Notes: generated from the sequence alone by a model not told the origin. A stretch of DNA of 64,000 nt from Pegoplata infirma (GCA_963921195.1 OY992536.1:1488001-1552000); one strand, 5' to 3'; counted from the first letter of the stretch, positions 1-28,015 are shown. Numbers and translations are program-made.

Positions 1-372
1 GTAGTTGTTTTCGTTGGTGTAAATACCGTATAAATATAAAAAAAATTGTCTTGCCAAAAGTAAAATTTCTAAATTAAATTAAAATAATTATCACAATAAT
101 TATACATTTCAAAGTATGAATGTCAAAAATAATGCAAAGAAAACCGCAATCCGCTTGACGCTAATTTAAATTAATCGCTCGATTTTTAGGCGTTTTTCCG
201 CTTTCCGCTCCAATTGTGATTAATCTCTGAAATGGTGGCGGAGCAATATTTATCATACTGACCGCCGGCGTCGCGGCGCATATTTTAAGTTGTACGGCTT
301 GATTTACTGCTGACATTCGTAAAAAAGTGGGAGTTGTTTCTTTAATTTTTAAGTGGTTGATGAAAAACAAAG
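1..372. promoter_or_regulatory. Exo84 upstream region and 5' UTR
   Basis: This stretch has no gene I can recognise. Positions about 180-340 are noticeably richer in GC (GCCGGCGTCGCGGCGC near 263) than the AT-rich surroundings, as is common around fly promoters. No TATA box or initiator could be assigned with certainty. Confidence 0.35.
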
Positions 373-2744
373 ATGAGTGATTCAATGAAAGAATTCGACA
401 ATCCCAATTTCAGTGTGGAAAAATGTTTGTATATTAAATGTTTTGTTCTAATCGAATTTCACAACCTTTCTTGATAATTCAATAATTTTTTCCATAATAG
501 ATACTAAACATTTAGTAAAAGAGTGTGTTGGGGGACCTGATTTACAAAAACGAAAAAAAGATATTCAAGCATATAGTGATCAAACTTCGGCAACTTTAAA
601 GAGGTCGGTATATGCCAATTACATGCAGTTTATTGAAACCGCTAAAGAAATTTCGAGTAAGTTTATTACACACATAACTTTTCCAAAAATATCATTTAGA
701 GTTGTTACTTTTGCATAGATCTTGAGTCTGAAATGACTCAGCTTTCACTGCTTCTTAGTGAGCAACATAATATTTTGGCATCTCTAACCGATGATAAGAC
801 CAGCGGTGGTACAACTAAATCTAACGACGATGAAGAAAAGGAAGCACAGGCTCAACAAGAGGCTGACAATATGCATGCAACACGCGCTGTCAAAGAGATG
901 GTGCAAGGTTTCAACGGAAATCTAGAAGGAAAATCCTTCTTAAATGAAGGTGCTTTAACAGAACTGGACAGCAATGACTATCGACCAATACAAAGAGTGT
1001 TTTTCTTTTTATTTAACGATGTTCTAATAGTGTGTAAAGTTAAACATGACAAGTATGTCTGAGATACACACGCTGAATTATAAAAAAAATACTTATTTCT
1101 CTTTTCCAGGAGGCTGGAATTCGTTGCCGAATATGATCCAAAAAAGATTGCCGTTATTAACATTAAGGACCTGGATGGAGTTAAAAATGCCATTAATATT
1201 ATAACTCCAGATGGTCCGAAGATTTTTCAAAGTATTACGGCAGCAGGTAAGGTTGAATGGATAGAACAGTTTGAAGTAGCTTTTAGATGGGATCAACAAC
1301 AGAAGAAGACCAAGAAGGGTCCAGCTCCCCAACCGCCGAAAAACAAAGTAGTTCAGATATCGACCAACGAAAAATCGTTAGATCTAAGCCCCACGGATGA
1401 CACCCATCAACTTAAAGATGAGGAAAACTACGGTCCAGAATGGATTCATACTGCCACTGACGAAATACAAACTTTTATAGCCCAACGCCATTTTGAGGAC
1501 GCTGAATCGTTAGTGAAAAGGTGTCAGGAATATTTGAATCAAGACAAAAGTTTTGTTAAGGCAGTTGAAATCGAATCGAAGATACAGCTGCTGGAGAAAC
1601 AGTTAATGGATGTTCTGCTACAAGAACTTTCAAAATCTCATGCTAGAAACTTGCAGGTGGCATTGAGATCGTCCAGACGTTGCCTTCAGATTTTAGTAAA
1701 TATGGGCAAAGCCAGACAGGCCTGCGGCACTCTATTGAAAGTATGTTCTATAGCTTTGCGAACCGCTCAACGTGAGGCCCGAAAAAATAATGCCGAAATA
1801 TCTGAACTATTTTTCTGTGATTTGGCACAAGTGGCTTGCGAGTTTTTGGCCTCTTTCGAGTCGCAGCCTGCATGTGTTAGTGGTAAGTAACTTAAATGAG
1901 TATAAATCCTCTCTGTTCTTAACTGGTATGCAATTATCTATTTTCAATTTCTATGTAGCTTTAGTTGTTTGGTGCAATGCAGAACTTCAATACTTTGCCA
2001 GTCAATTGAAAAAACACTATCTGACTAAAGGAAGTCATTTGGAAGCGATTGCAAAATGCATTGAGGGTGTACGGAAACCTTGCGCAAAATTAACCGAAAT
2101 TGGTTTAGATCTCTCATATCATCTTGATGGACTTCTACGTGCAGATCTTGAGGAATTGATCAACGAATCACGTATTCGCTTATTAGAAACTATTGGACGT
2201 ACTGAAGACGTTTGGCAACCCTTTAATCTGCAAACCAAATCCAATCTAAAACGTGTACTCTTAGAATTGGATGCTTTAGGTATAAACTTGCGTCCTCATA
2301 CAACAGGCGATACTTGGATCAATTTGACACAGTCTACTGTAAACTTTACAAGACATTACTTGCAATTAACTCAATATTCTGGTTATTTAGCGAAAAGTGA
2401 AGCTCTCTCACAAAGTTGTCAAATACTGTTAAGAGATTTGCTATTATCTCAGCAAGCTATTAAGCCAGCCTCTGGCTTAAGTGTGGACGTAAGTACATAT
2501 TTATTAAAAATAAATGTTCGTGTTTGAGGCGTTGCTTACACATTAACCCCATCTATTTCAGCCCAATTTTGTAATGAAAAATAAACAATTTATAATGGAA
2601 GAACTCCTGCCTATTGGAATTTCAAAATTTTGTCAAATAAGTGGAAGCAACGCAGATATTTTGCAAAATGTGCAGAATCAACTACGAAAACAACAGGCTC
2701 CCATACCTAAAAAACGAAATGTCTATCAAACTGATGTATTTTAA
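373..2744 (+). CDS. Exo84: Exo84, exocyst complex subunit (complete, six exons)
   Basis: Exons read from splice borders: 373-424, 501-656, 719-1052, 1110-1882, 1959-2488, 2562-2744. They sum to 2028 nt, a multiple of three, giving 675 residues, close to the roughly 670 residues I recall for the Drosophila protein. The start (MSDSMKEFDNPNFSVEKY) matches the fly Exo84 N-terminus. Residues ~70-100 form an amphipathic helix. A PH domain spans about 143-240 (NEGALTELDSND to EWIEQFEVAF), and the C-terminal half is the helical Exo84 cullin-repeat region. The family is part of the octameric exocyst, which tethers secretory vesicles to the plasma membrane; the PH domain binds phosphoinositides and Ral in animals. 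All introns are 52-76 nt and free of transposons, unlike the neighbouring groucho gene, which runs convergently. An AATAAA at 2771-2776 is a likely poly(A) signal. I see no frameshift or premature stop. Confidence 0.95.
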
Positions 2745-2770
2745 AAGGTTAACAAATGTTTAGCGCTTTC

Positions 2771-2776
2771 AATAAA
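2771..2776 (+). terminator. Exo84 poly(A) signal
   Basis: AATAAA lies 27 bases after the Exo84 stop codon, followed by T-rich sequence. No other canonical hexamer is closer to the stop. Confidence 0.6.
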
Positions 2777-2829
2777 ATCAAGATTTTAAGTTTGGTTATA
2801 AATTGTAGTTTTTATTAAAAAGGTTTTTA

Positions 2830-3027
2830 AAAAATTTAAATTCGGCCTTGTCGAATGTTATTCTGTTTAAATTACGTCCACCAGCAGCTAAATTATAGCA
2901 TTTTGTAAGCAGGGTAAAAAAACACTAACGTACGATGCGTAAGTGTTCTGTCGCGAACTATGGCGCGACAGTCCGTTATTAGTAAACGAACGTTATGCCT
3001 GTGAGTTGACGAACACAAACTCTACGA
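2830..3027. repeat. hairpin-type repeat end and unassigned intergenic DNA
   Basis: Near 2840 the hairpin-like TTCGGCCTTGTCGAA resembles the TTCGGC..GCCGAA hairpin at 20371 and 61470, which sits in mini-me/INE-like repeats. A second short hairpin (GTCGCG..CGCGAC) lies near 2951-2969. The rest is unassigned. Confidence 0.4.
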
Positions 3028-3190
3028 TAACACAGTGCAAGAACCAAAATCGGAATGGGATGAAACCAAAAGCAAATGAAAGTTGATATATTCCATAACA
3101 AAACCCTCAAGTCTTTTTTCGAGTTCAGCGCTAAATTTTTTTTACACGCATTTGAAGCTGTTGAACTTAAATTATAATAAAAATTGAAAA
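3028..3190 (+). mobile_element. partial copy of the TAACACAGTG element
   Basis: From TAACACAGTGCA onward this matches the left arm of the complete element at 9044-9677, including the conserved CGGAATGGGATGAAACC block and the ACACGCATTTGAAG block. The right arm is missing, so this is a truncated copy. Confidence 0.6.
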
Positions 3191-3292
3191 TAGGGTGGAG
3201 GAAATTTTTTTTTTTTTTAATTTTGAAAACTTCGGGATCAGGAAAACTGACTTTTAGGGTAGATTTTTAAATATTAGATAATGGCCGCTGTT

Positions 3293-3572
3293 CCAAAAAA
3301 AGTAATTCACATAAAAAATGTGAAAATGAAAATTTTCGATTTTTTTTTGGTGTTCTAGATTTCACATCCGAATTTCTTTTTCGTTTTGTTTCACATAAAA
3401 AAAATTTGGTGAAAGTAAAACGAATGCACTTTTTTCCTTATAATTTTTTAAATTTTAATTATTCGATTTCAACTTCGAATGAAACCCCGATCAACAAAAC
3501 ACTAAACTTGATTTCATATGATTCGGAAATTTTCATGTGAATTGAAAAGTTGTGAAAGACAGAACAGAGGCC
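3293..3572 (+). mobile_element. short inverted-end element, GGCC(G/T)CTGTTC ends
   Basis: Begins GGCCGCTGTTCC and ends with the complement of GGCCTCTGTTCTG. A second copy at 18212-18666 shares the whole body. Flanks do not show a clear duplication. No coding capacity. Confidence 0.6.
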
Positions 3573-3664
3573 AATATTTGGACATTACTTTAAAAAGTTT
3601 ATTTTTATAACCTAATATACTTTACTGTTTTGAAATTAAACATTTTTATTTTTTTTGGTAATAC

Positions 3665-4383
3665 CACACCGAAAAAATTCCCCAGTTAAATAGTTACGAA
3701 AATCCTCAGTTGATTTGAAATAAATTTAAAATAACTGGGCTGGTTACGAACAACTGGGTTTTTAGTTAATAAAAACAATCTATCAGTTACCCTGTTAATA
3801 AAATTTTATTTATTTGTTTACAAATTTCAAAACTCAACATCATTTTATAAAAATAAAAAACGTTTATTTTGTAATGGTAAGTTTTATTTGCTAATTTGTG
3901 TCTTCCTTTAATAAAAAAATAACTAATAATATATTTTCAGATAGAGAATAAACAGAAATATGATCGCAGCCTGTAAAGGAGTTAAGAAGTCCAGAATTTG
4001 GTGTCCTGAAAATGTGATATACATATTTGTTCAATTGGTGGTTGTTTTTGGTTGGTGAAGTGTAATAATTGTAAATAAAATCTCAAAATAAAATTGTGCT
4101 AAAAATAAAAATCTTTTCTTTAATGGTAAAATACAAAAAAAAAAATTTAGTCCCCATTGACAATTTTTATTTATTAACCAGTTATTTCCAACTATTTTCA
4201 ACGATTTCACAAATTTAATTAATATGCTGTTGCCAGTAACTGGAAATTCAGTTAAATTCAAAATTGTTTATAAAATTAGTTACAATCAACCGAGTAAAAA
4301 CAACTGGGGCTCAGTTAGGTGTATTTTAACTGGGACTTAGTTAAATTCTTAGTAGCCAGTAACAGGGAAATTTTTTGGGTGTG
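3665..4383 (+). mobile_element. non-autonomous element with CACACC(G/C)AAAAAATT ends
   Basis: Left CACACCGAAAAAATTCCCC and right complement CACACCCAAAAAATTTCCC form imperfect inverted ends. The body is dotted with CAGTTA/TAACTG words, a family-specific palindromic vocabulary. No clear target duplication was found. Confidence 0.55.
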
Positions 4384-4505
4384 TTTAAAAAAATGAGTGC
4401 GAATTTGGTATTACACAGGGTTGTTATTTTTCGTGTTTTGGAAATGTTTAAAATTAAACGAAGTTTTGTTTTGAATGTATGGGAAAACACATGTTTAAAT
4501 TTAAA

Positions 4506-5822
4506 CCCAGTAAAAACTTGGTAATAAGTCCCCATTACCGCCTGCATTCTATGTAATGAGGGCTCGTTACCTGCTCGATTACTTCTTGTTAACAAATAAT
4601 GAGTTACCGATAGCCTAATACAAAACCGGTTACATCTTGTTAATAAATAATGAGTTACCGATAACCTGATACAGAACAGGTTACTGGTAAATACGATTTA
4701 AAATAACTGATAAGTTGTCTAAATATTTTTTTAATGAAATTACAAAAAAAAAACGATAAAGAAAATTTAGAAAGAACTTGCACATTTAGCTTAAAAAAGA
4801 TTAACATTAATCTACTTTTTCTAATAAAACTCTAACAGAAATTCAAATTCAGGAATTCAGATTAAAATTGGGACAAGGCAAAAAAAGTTTAGAAAACCAA
4901 ATTGATATTCAGAAAACTGGATCTTGCTGACACTTGGTCGTGATTTTTGAGCCTTAGTCTTTACATAACTTCTTTTGAAGTTTTCTGGATTTTAATTGGC
5001 TTTTTCTAAATTGTTATTGTTTTTTCTAGAAATTTTGTGGTGTTCTCCAAATTTTAATTTAACTTTTTTTTGCCTTGTTGTTTAAATTAGCCGGTAAAAA
5101 GGTAAAAAAAAAACCACAGACAGTATTTCCCTTAAAACCTAACTCACTCTTATATAGACTTAAGATGGTGTTTAATGCGGTTTCCATTGGCTGAGCAGCA
5201 GTCGCTTCTGTATATTTGTTATTGGTAATGTCCTAAGTAGCCAAATGTCCCTTTCTACAAGGTTCCAAGATATATTTTCGGTCCTGTAATATTTGAATTT
5301 TACAATCAAACATTTGGAGGGAAGGATATCAACGTAAACATCGGTTCCGTTGGCACATTGGATCATTTCCATTTCCGCATTTGTCCGCTTGGTTGCTCTT
5401 GAAATAAACGCGTTCAACATGAACTTGTTCAATTTCATATTGGCGGAAGTTGCCCCAAGTTAAAAATTTATTAAAAGAATCAAAAGCTGTTATTTAGTAG
5501 CATTTTTGTAAGGAGTGGGAAACGAGTTATTTTTGAGCAACTGGTAGCTACTTATTTTTGGGACTAATGTATGCTGTTATTTGGTAGCATTTTTGTAAGT
5601 AGTGGGTAACGAGTTATTTTTGGGCTACTAGTAGCTTATTATTTGTGGTACTAATATATGTAGTTTTTCAGTAGCATTCTCGTAAGCGAGTGGGTATGCG
5701 GTCATTACTCCAATGACATCGCCATGTTGAAATAATGAGTGTTTCACCAACATAGTAACTAGCTACCACCATCTATTTAAAGGCGAAAACCTCATTACTT
5801 GGTAATAGAAGTTTTTACTGGG
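4506..5822 (+). mobile_element. CCCAGTAAAAAC element, 2-bp duplication AA
   Basis: Starts CCCAGTAAAAAC and ends GTTTTTACTGGG, flanked by AA on both sides (4504-4505, 5823-5824). It is filled with GGTAAT, GTTACC and GTAGC-type words in both orientations. No transposase-like reading frame; the ORF at 5172-5438 has no recognisable domain. Confidence 0.7.
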
Positions 5823-6106
5823 AACATGCCAATGTGAATATGGTATTATTTTGTTTTTAGAAGATATTTTTGGTTTCCTTGGATTCTATTATTTTTTTTT
5901 TAAGTTATACATTGAGGCTGGATTACTCAATGCTCCGTTTTAAAATAACTCTCCGTTAAATTTAACTTTTTCATACAAATTTTGACATATGACTCCGTTA
6001 AATCGGCAGTTAGCAGCTAACTTTTCATTGAGTAATCCGCCCTGAATGGGAAAAATTTTAAATTTAATTTGTTGGCTTTTTGCTGCGATATGCCATCCCG
6101 ATTATA

Positions 6107-7370
6107 CACTCAACCAAAAATCATTGTATTCCCAAAGAAAATCGTAGTAAATTCAACAGAAATCATTGTTGACTTTGACCCTACAAATATTTATGTTGAT
6201 TTCAACATTAATTGTTGTCAGTTTTTGTAAAAGCTGATCAACTCGTATTTTTGTTAGTCCTATTCGTATTTTTGTTAATCATACTCGTTTTTTGTTGTAT
6301 ATTAGAGATGGGCACGTGAGTGACTTTTGACTCACACCCACTCACGCTCACTACAGGAATTTTTGAATCACACACTCACTCACGAGCATATTTTTTCTAC
6401 TCACACTCACTCACAATCACGTGAGTAAATTTAATACAACTAACGTGCACTCACGCAAGCTTCACTCACACTCACGTTGACTCACACTCACGAAACTCTT
6501 ATTTATACAAAAAAAAATTAAAAAAATTAAATTTCTAAAATCTTTAAAAATTTTCAGCAAAATTTAAAGTTCAGCGAAATTTTACATTTTTGGCTTTTTT
6601 CGTATACGAAATCTTAAATTAAGTCAAATTTTACAATTTTTTTGTTGCTTTTTTGGTACGAAAGGAAATATTAAGAGAAAATAAATCACGCAAACTCACG
6701 CAAAAAAATCGACTCACTCACGCAATTTTTTTCTCCACTCACACTCACTCACAATCACGTGAGTAAAATTAATTTCATTCACACTCACGCGTGAATCACG
6801 CTCTAATCTGCTCATGTGCCCATCTTTATTGTATATTCATGCAATTTTATTTATTAAAATGAAATTGTTATTTGTGTTGTAAATATTATTTTATTTAATT
6901 GAATATTTTCACAATATTTTTTCGTGGTTTTCATTAACTCATTATTTTCACATAAACTTATTTTGTTTTTAGATGATATTTTTTTTTTGACTGTGATGTA
7001 TTTCGCTGTTGTTTTGCTGTCGGCAATCATTTTACGTGATTAGCTTCTGGGGTTTTCAAATCACAAATTGCTAAAAAAAAAATAAAAAATATATTTAATT
7101 ACTCACCAAATATTTTCTTTTAATTTTGTAATAAAAAATATTTTTTTTTTTGAGAAACATCCCTTCTGTACAAGACAACAAAAATTTACAAATGGCGCTC
7201 AGCAAAAACAGTGTTGTACATTTCATGTACTTATAATTTATGCAATTTTTTCCAACTATGGTTTTTCAACTATTGAATTTTGTAATATCAACATTGATTT
7301 TTGTTAAATTCTGTAAAACTTGATCTACAATGGTTTTACTAATTTTTCTACTAAGATATTTCTATGAGTG
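6107..7370 (+). mobile_element. CACTCA-ended element, 2-bp duplication TA, interrupted
   Basis: Begins CACTCAACC and ends TGAGTG with TA at both flanks (6105-6106, 7371-7372). Body words are of the TTGTTGATTT/CAACA type. It is interrupted by the 8-bp-duplication element at 6303-6828. Confidence 0.6.
6303..6828 (+). mobile_element. hAT-like element with CACGTGAG arrays (copy 1)
   Basis: Begins TAGAGATGGGCACGTGAG and ends with the complement of TAAAGATGGGCACATGAG. An exact 8-bp duplication TTGTATAT flanks it (6295-6302, 6829-6836). Both end regions are dense arrays of CTCAC/GTGAG words. No coding capacity. Confidence 0.85.
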
Positions 7371-7455
7371 TATCCAATATCTTTCATATAAAATAAAATT
7401 TGAAAATTTTGCACGCTAAAGTTAGTTACAGAGTTTTTAAAATTTTGTGTGCTAC

Positions 7456-8886
7456 CATAAGCGTAGCTAGGCCATTATTCTGGGGTGGGCAAAAGCCCCC
7501 CATTCCAAAAAAAAACTTAAAAAAAAAAAAAAATATATTAAAACTAAAAAACATATAACAAGAAATCACAAAAAAAGTATTTAAAAAAATTAAAGTTAAC
7601 TACTATTTTCATTAAAAATATATAAACAATAACACTGCTCTACACGGTTTTTGCACATACATATTGAATACATTTTCTAAAGTATTTTGGCCTCCTGAAC
7701 ACGAATCTGTCATCAGAAAAGTTGTATCAAATCGCCTTCTCGAGATTTAGGCATTTTAATTTTTTGTGGACCAAGCCCTCAAAACCGAAATTTCTTTAAT
7801 ATTATTTTTTTATTTGAACATGGTCCACAAAAATTGAAAATGTCTATATCTCGAGAAGGCGATTTGATACAGTATTTCGCATAACAGATTAGTGTTTAAA
7901 AGAATTTATGAAAAAAAAATGCAAATTTGGTTCAAAACTTTGATTTTTTTTTTTGCAAATATTTCTGGTATACTTAATGGATTTTGGATTTTAAACCCAG
8001 GTTCTTTTTATTGAAGTGTTTACTTTACATATCTGCTTTGAACAGGATATTTATTGCAAAATTCGGATACTTAATGTAACCATAAAAAGGACATCTTGAA
8101 CTTTCTTAGAATGTCCTGATGATATCCTTGATCGCACCGAGTCCGGATTTCTTGCAAAAGTTAGGTAATTTTATTGGGAACTTGAATAAAAAAATATATG
8201 AATATCTTTTACATAAAATTTTCAAATATTAAAAAATTTGTCGTTTTTGAGGGCTTGGTCCATAAAAAATGAAAATGCCCATATCTCGAGAAGGCGTGTT
8301 TAGGAGGCCAAAATAATTTAGAAAATGTGCCATAGAACTCTGTGCAAAAAAAGTTGATTTATGTAGAGTAGTGTAATTAGTATATTAAAATCAATTTGTA
8401 ATAGAAAGAGATAAAAAAACGTTATATTTCTCTTTTTTCATTTTTAATATTTAAAACTTCTAAATTTGAAAATCGTTCCTGAAGCATTGCACTTTGTAAC
8501 CATGTTTTTATTCAACGCATAGCTTAGAAACTTCTTTCACAACTAGCAGAACTAATAGCTTATTGCTACTTGTAAAAGTTTGAATAAATATTTCTGACAA
8601 TTTTGGATTTAATACGGCGTTCACACTTGCTGTTTTGAAGTGTTCAAGAGTGAGAAGTTTAAAAAAGACTTTGTTTGTTCATTACGTTTTTATTCTGCTA
8701 CTGGTGTTTTGTTGAACAACTTGTTTAAGGTCGCTAGTGTGAATGCCGTATTAGCATATCAAAGTTTAAATAATAAAAAAAATTTTAAATTGTCGGGGGT
8801 GGGCTATATGCAAAAATGTCTGGGGTGGGCTAAATCGAGTCTAGGGTGGGCTTTGCCCACCCCAGCCCCCCGTTTCTACGCCTATG
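7456..8886 (+). mobile_element. hAT-like element with CATA(G/A)GCGTAG ends
   Basis: An exact 8-bp duplication TGTGCTAC (7448-7455, 8887-8894) flanks ends beginning CATAAGCGTAG and the complement of CATAGGCGTAG. GGGGTGGGC blocks follow both ends. Inside, a second inverted pair (about 7670-7790 and 8235-8330) shares TCTCGAGAAGGCG and GAGGGCTTGGTCCA. No intact gene. Confidence 0.8.
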
Positions 8887-8946
8887 TGTGCTACTAAAGT
8901 CTCGCTAGCAGGTGCTGCCATCGAGACAAAAGTATACAACTTTTTT

Positions 8947-9026
8947 CCGGTATTGCCATAGAAGCAATGCCCTGACGTAACACAAATAATAAAAATGCCC
9001 TGACGTAACACAAATAATAAAAATAT
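8947..9026 (+). repeat. short direct tandem repeat
   Basis: Two copies of a ~30-bp unit (GCCCTGACGTAACACAAATA and following bases) lie head to tail. Confidence 0.7.
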
Positions 9027-9043
9027 AAAAAAAATATTAGAGG

Positions 9044-9677
9044 TAACACAGTGCAACACCCAAAATCGGAATGGGATGAAACCAAAAGCAAATGAAAGTT
9101 GACATATTTCATAACAAACCCCTCAAGGCTTTTTTCTAGTTCAGAGCTAGATTTTGTTTTACACGCATTTGAAGTTAGTGCACTTTAATTATAATTACAA
9201 TAACAAATGCTTGAAAACTGTGTTAGTGGCGAATGATTAATATTGTAATTGCCTTTAAATAACAATCATACGCAACGGTGTCCAGTGATTTATATTAATA
9301 ATTGCCTTTAAATAACGATCATACGCAACGGTGTACATGGTTTATTTTAATAATTTGGCTATTCAGTAAATAGGTACTGGACCGATTGCAGCAAAATTCA
9401 TACCAGTCATAGCTGAAGTAATTTTGAGCTTAAGTTTGGAAACTGGACCCTACATGTCCAATAAGGGCACCACCAGGGGTCTTTAAAGTTGGACACGTTT
9501 AGTACACAAAAAATTTAAATGCTTTAAAATCACCAACTTTAAATGCGTGTAAAATAAAATCTAGCTCTGACCTAAAAAAAAGGCCTTGAGGGTTTTGTTA
9601 TGGAAAACGTCAGCTTTCATTTGCTTTTGGTTTCATCCCATTCCGATTCCGAAAGTTCGATTTTGTATCACTGTGTA
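9044..9677 (+). mobile_element. hAT-like element with TAACACAGTG ends and ~150-bp arms
   Basis: Left TAACACAGTGCA and right complement TACACAGTGATAC lead into inverted arms of about 150 bp that share CGGAATGGGATGAAACC and ACACGCATTT. Flanking 8-mers ATTAGAGG (9036-9043) and ATTAGAGT (9678-9685) match at seven of eight positions. Confidence 0.75.
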
Positions 9678-9682
9678 ATTAG

Positions 9683-9818
9683 AGTCTTGTTGCCAGCCCT
9701 GGCAATGTAGTAAAAGAGTACTTCTTTCAAAAAATACATGTATTTTGAAAAGTAATTTTGAAAAGTAATTTTGAAAAGTGCTCTTTACCACCGGTGCCAG
9801 GGCTGGCAAGCAAGACTG
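9683..9818 (+). mobile_element. short MITE with GCCAGCCCTGGCA palindromes
   Basis: Left AGTCTTGTTGCCAGCCCTGG and right complement AGTCTTGCTTGCCAGCCCTG make inverted ends; a GAAAAGTAATTTT unit repeats in the middle. DNA to about 10020 has further AAAGTACTGCCAAAG-type palindromic words. Confidence 0.55.
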
Positions 9819-10049
9819 TGAATACCACTATTGTACCAAAATTGTACAAAAGTACTGTCAAAGCACTTTAAATGTTTTAGTTTGAATTAAAAAATAAATG
9901 CTTTGGCAGTACTTTTTTTTGTACAACTGGCAATTTCTGCGTGGGGTACTTGTACTAACGTGCAAGATACTTTGGCAGTACTGCACCTTTGTATTTTTCT
10001 GCCTGGACAGATACCGAAAGTAGGCGGAAAGCGACAAAAAACAATTATG

Positions 10050-12059
10050 CACATACGGGTGCTTTAATGCTTATGGTGGTTTTCTTCCATTTTTTATGAA
10101 AATATGTAAATGTGACTATGCTAATGTCCATTTACATCTCAACTAATCCATTTTATTTCAAGTAAACGATTTGAATAAGATAAGTTATATTTGATTTGAT
10201 TACACATAGGTTTTGTTTTTATTTGTTTGTATCTCATCATTATTATAATTAAATTTAGGTTTTTGTTTTTTTCTTTTATAATTATTTATTACCATTTTTT
10301 TTAATATTTAATTTATAATTATATACATAGATAACCACATGAATTTAAACACTTGTTTTCTTTTGCATTCCATTTAAGGTTTTTTTGTATTATTATTTTT
10401 TATGCTTTTTACTGTTTTTCAATTAATTATAAATGTTATCTTTTCTTCTGGATGTAAGCAGTTGAAAAAAGGAGATTATTTTTAACTGCTTGCCTACTAA
10501 ACCTTACAAAGTAAAAAAAAAACTGTATAACTACAATCTAAGAAATAAAGTTAAAAAGTATCTTTCTTTTTTTTAAGCATGAACTTTGACAAACATCTAT
10601 GATACATTTGTAATGTAAAAAAAAAAACAATGAAACAGTGAATGTGAGAGTGTGGTGGGGAAGAGCTAAAAGCAAACCTAAAAAAATTAGACAAATTCAT
10701 TTTATTACATATATGTATATTTTAAGTTTTTTAAGAAGAATACTACTGAATTTTTTTGTTTTGTTGAAAAAATTTGCCCTTATCTTTATAAAGTTAATTT
10801 TTTTTGTTTAATATTTATAACTTGTTATATAATAGTTTTCTAATATAAACTAACAGCTAAAAATGTTTGCATTTAGTTTATGTTGTTTCGTGGAGAAAGA
10901 ATTGGGAACAAAGGATCAGTGGGAGGAAGAGGATTCAATGGGAAGTGTTAAAAAAGTGCAAATTCTTTTTGTGGTGAGTGTATTTGAGTGAAGTTATTTT
11001 ATAGGTATATGTTTGTATATATGTATGTATATGTTTTTAATGAAATTTATTCATCATTTATTAATATTAAAATTTTATCCTTTATATATGAAAATGAAAT
11101 TTTAAGTTTTCTTTTTCTTCACTTTTACACAACTTAATTTTAATTTATTTTATATTTTTTTTTAATTTATAAATTATTTTTCTTTTTTTATATTGTTAAG
11201 ACTTATTTATTAGAGCATTATGCATAAATTGTGTGTGTGTGTGTGGGGTGTTAGTTATTCTGGTTTGTTTTAATTTTTTATAAATTTATTCGTTTTCAAG
11301 GATTAAAATTTAAAATATTTTTTTTTTTATTTTATATATAAGTAATTTTGTTTTAAACTTTATTTTTTGTTTTACAATTAAGTTACAAAATAAAAATAAC
11401 AAATTAAACTGCAATGAAAATAAAAAAATAGAAAAGCAAAAAATAAAAATGATTCGTAAAAATTGTCTCATTTGATCTTTTTTAAATGAGTTTACATTGT
11501 TTGTATTTTTAAAATTACTTTAATTCAATTCATTTTACTTGTTTCCTTTCTTTAAATTATACAGGATGTTGCCGATTTTAACATTGAATATATATTTTCT
11601 TTTTCTTCTTCTTCTTCAAGGATATCTTTTTTGTTTAATTAAAGACTTAATTTATACTTAAATCTAAGAAAGAATTTCTTTTTTTTTTATATATTTATAA
11701 TCAAGATGTTGTTTGTTATGTTGATGCTTATACTTTCGTGTGTATTTTATAAATGGGGGTGGTGGTAGTGCATGGGATTGTTTTTAATTTACTTTTATCG
11801 TTTTGCTTAATAAATTCTTCTATTCCCATGATTTTTAATTCTATAGCTGTCGTAGTTTTGTATATATATATTTTTTTAATTTTTATTTTTCATAAATTTT
11901 CCAAATTATAAAAATCAACATAATTTTCTATCCGAAAAGAACAAAAAAATATAAAATACGAAGTAATGCAAAACGAGCAATTTTAAATAGAAAAATCACC
12001 AATTGTTTGTTGTTTTTCTTATAAAAACTGTATGTATTATTGTATATACGAATGACCAT
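10050..12059 (-). other. probable groucho 3' UTR and downstream DNA
   Basis: About 2 kb of AT-rich DNA directly after the groucho stop codon. It lacks the inverted-end elements that fill the DNA on either side, and has homopolymer runs, a short TG run near 11230 and a CTT run near 11606. Several possible minus-strand AATAAA signals occur (TTTATT on the + strand), so the true end cannot be chosen. No ORF of interest. Confidence 0.45.
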
Positions 12060-27174
<15,115 letters not shown>

Positions 27175-27314
27175 CTGTAAAGAAAAAAAAAAATCAAAAA
27201 GTCATCAAACATATATCGTCGAACTATATTCATTAAATGCCAACTCTTAAAGCTAACTTTTCAGGAGAGCTAAAAAAGCCGTTATTTCGCATATTATTGT
27301 AAAAATAAACAATG

Positions 27315-28015
27315 CCCGAGTAAAAATTTTTTGTATGATGCAATACATAATGATATATAACATAATATATATTTATACGCAATTTAATCCGAATAATGGT
27401 GGATGTTTTTGCATTAAAAAAGATCAACTTGTATAAAATATGATTCGATTTCATCCGAGTTTTGACCAGACATTGCCATATTTCATTGGATCCAATTAGA
27501 TCTAATTGCATAAAAACATAAAAAATCTTGGTGTGTTTTGTTTTGGATGAGTTACACCACAGGTCAACGATACATTCACCAAACATATAATTTTCTAAAA
27601 CAAAAAAAATGTTTGGGTACGCTTCGAACCAGATAGGTGATATACATAACCCTAACAAGGAAATGTTTAGGAACATTTTAAAAGTTTCTTATACTTTGCT
27701 TAAAAAACTTAGAACATTTTTGGTTAATTGGAAACATTTAATTGGAAACATTTATATATGGAACAGAATAAGCTATAAATATATAATTTTATATTAAATT
27801 ATACAGAAAAACAAATTTTGTATTGGCCCTAATATTATTTCATATATTTATATCAACCGTATACCTTTTAATCCGAAACATGATTAAATTATATATTACA
27901 ACATATGACTGCATTTAAAAAAATTAGAAAATACCTCACGGGATGTATAATCATATATGATTTATTATGTTTGTATCAAGTTATATATTGTTATGTATGT
28001 TTATTTTTACTCGGG
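27315..28015 (-). mobile_element. CCCGAG element, type alpha (copy 1)
   Basis: CCCGAGTAAAAA and TTTTTACTCGGG ends, 701 bp, reverse of the copy at 47366-48062. The core shares ACCACAGGTCAACGATACAT and CCTAACAAGGAAATGTTTAG. Flanks are TG and TA, so the duplication is not visible here. Reading frames inside are common to all copies and carry no known domain. Confidence 0.75.

Noticed and set aside
161..385. Minus-strand ORF upstream of Exo84
   Set aside because: It runs over the Exo84 start codon on the other strand, has no domain I recognise, and its openness fits a GC-richer promoter patch.
27233..27676. 147-residue ORF in an alpha element and its relatives at 47701 and 47774
   Set aside because: Present in alpha copies but with no known domain, shifted frames between copies and low-complexity AT-rich composition.
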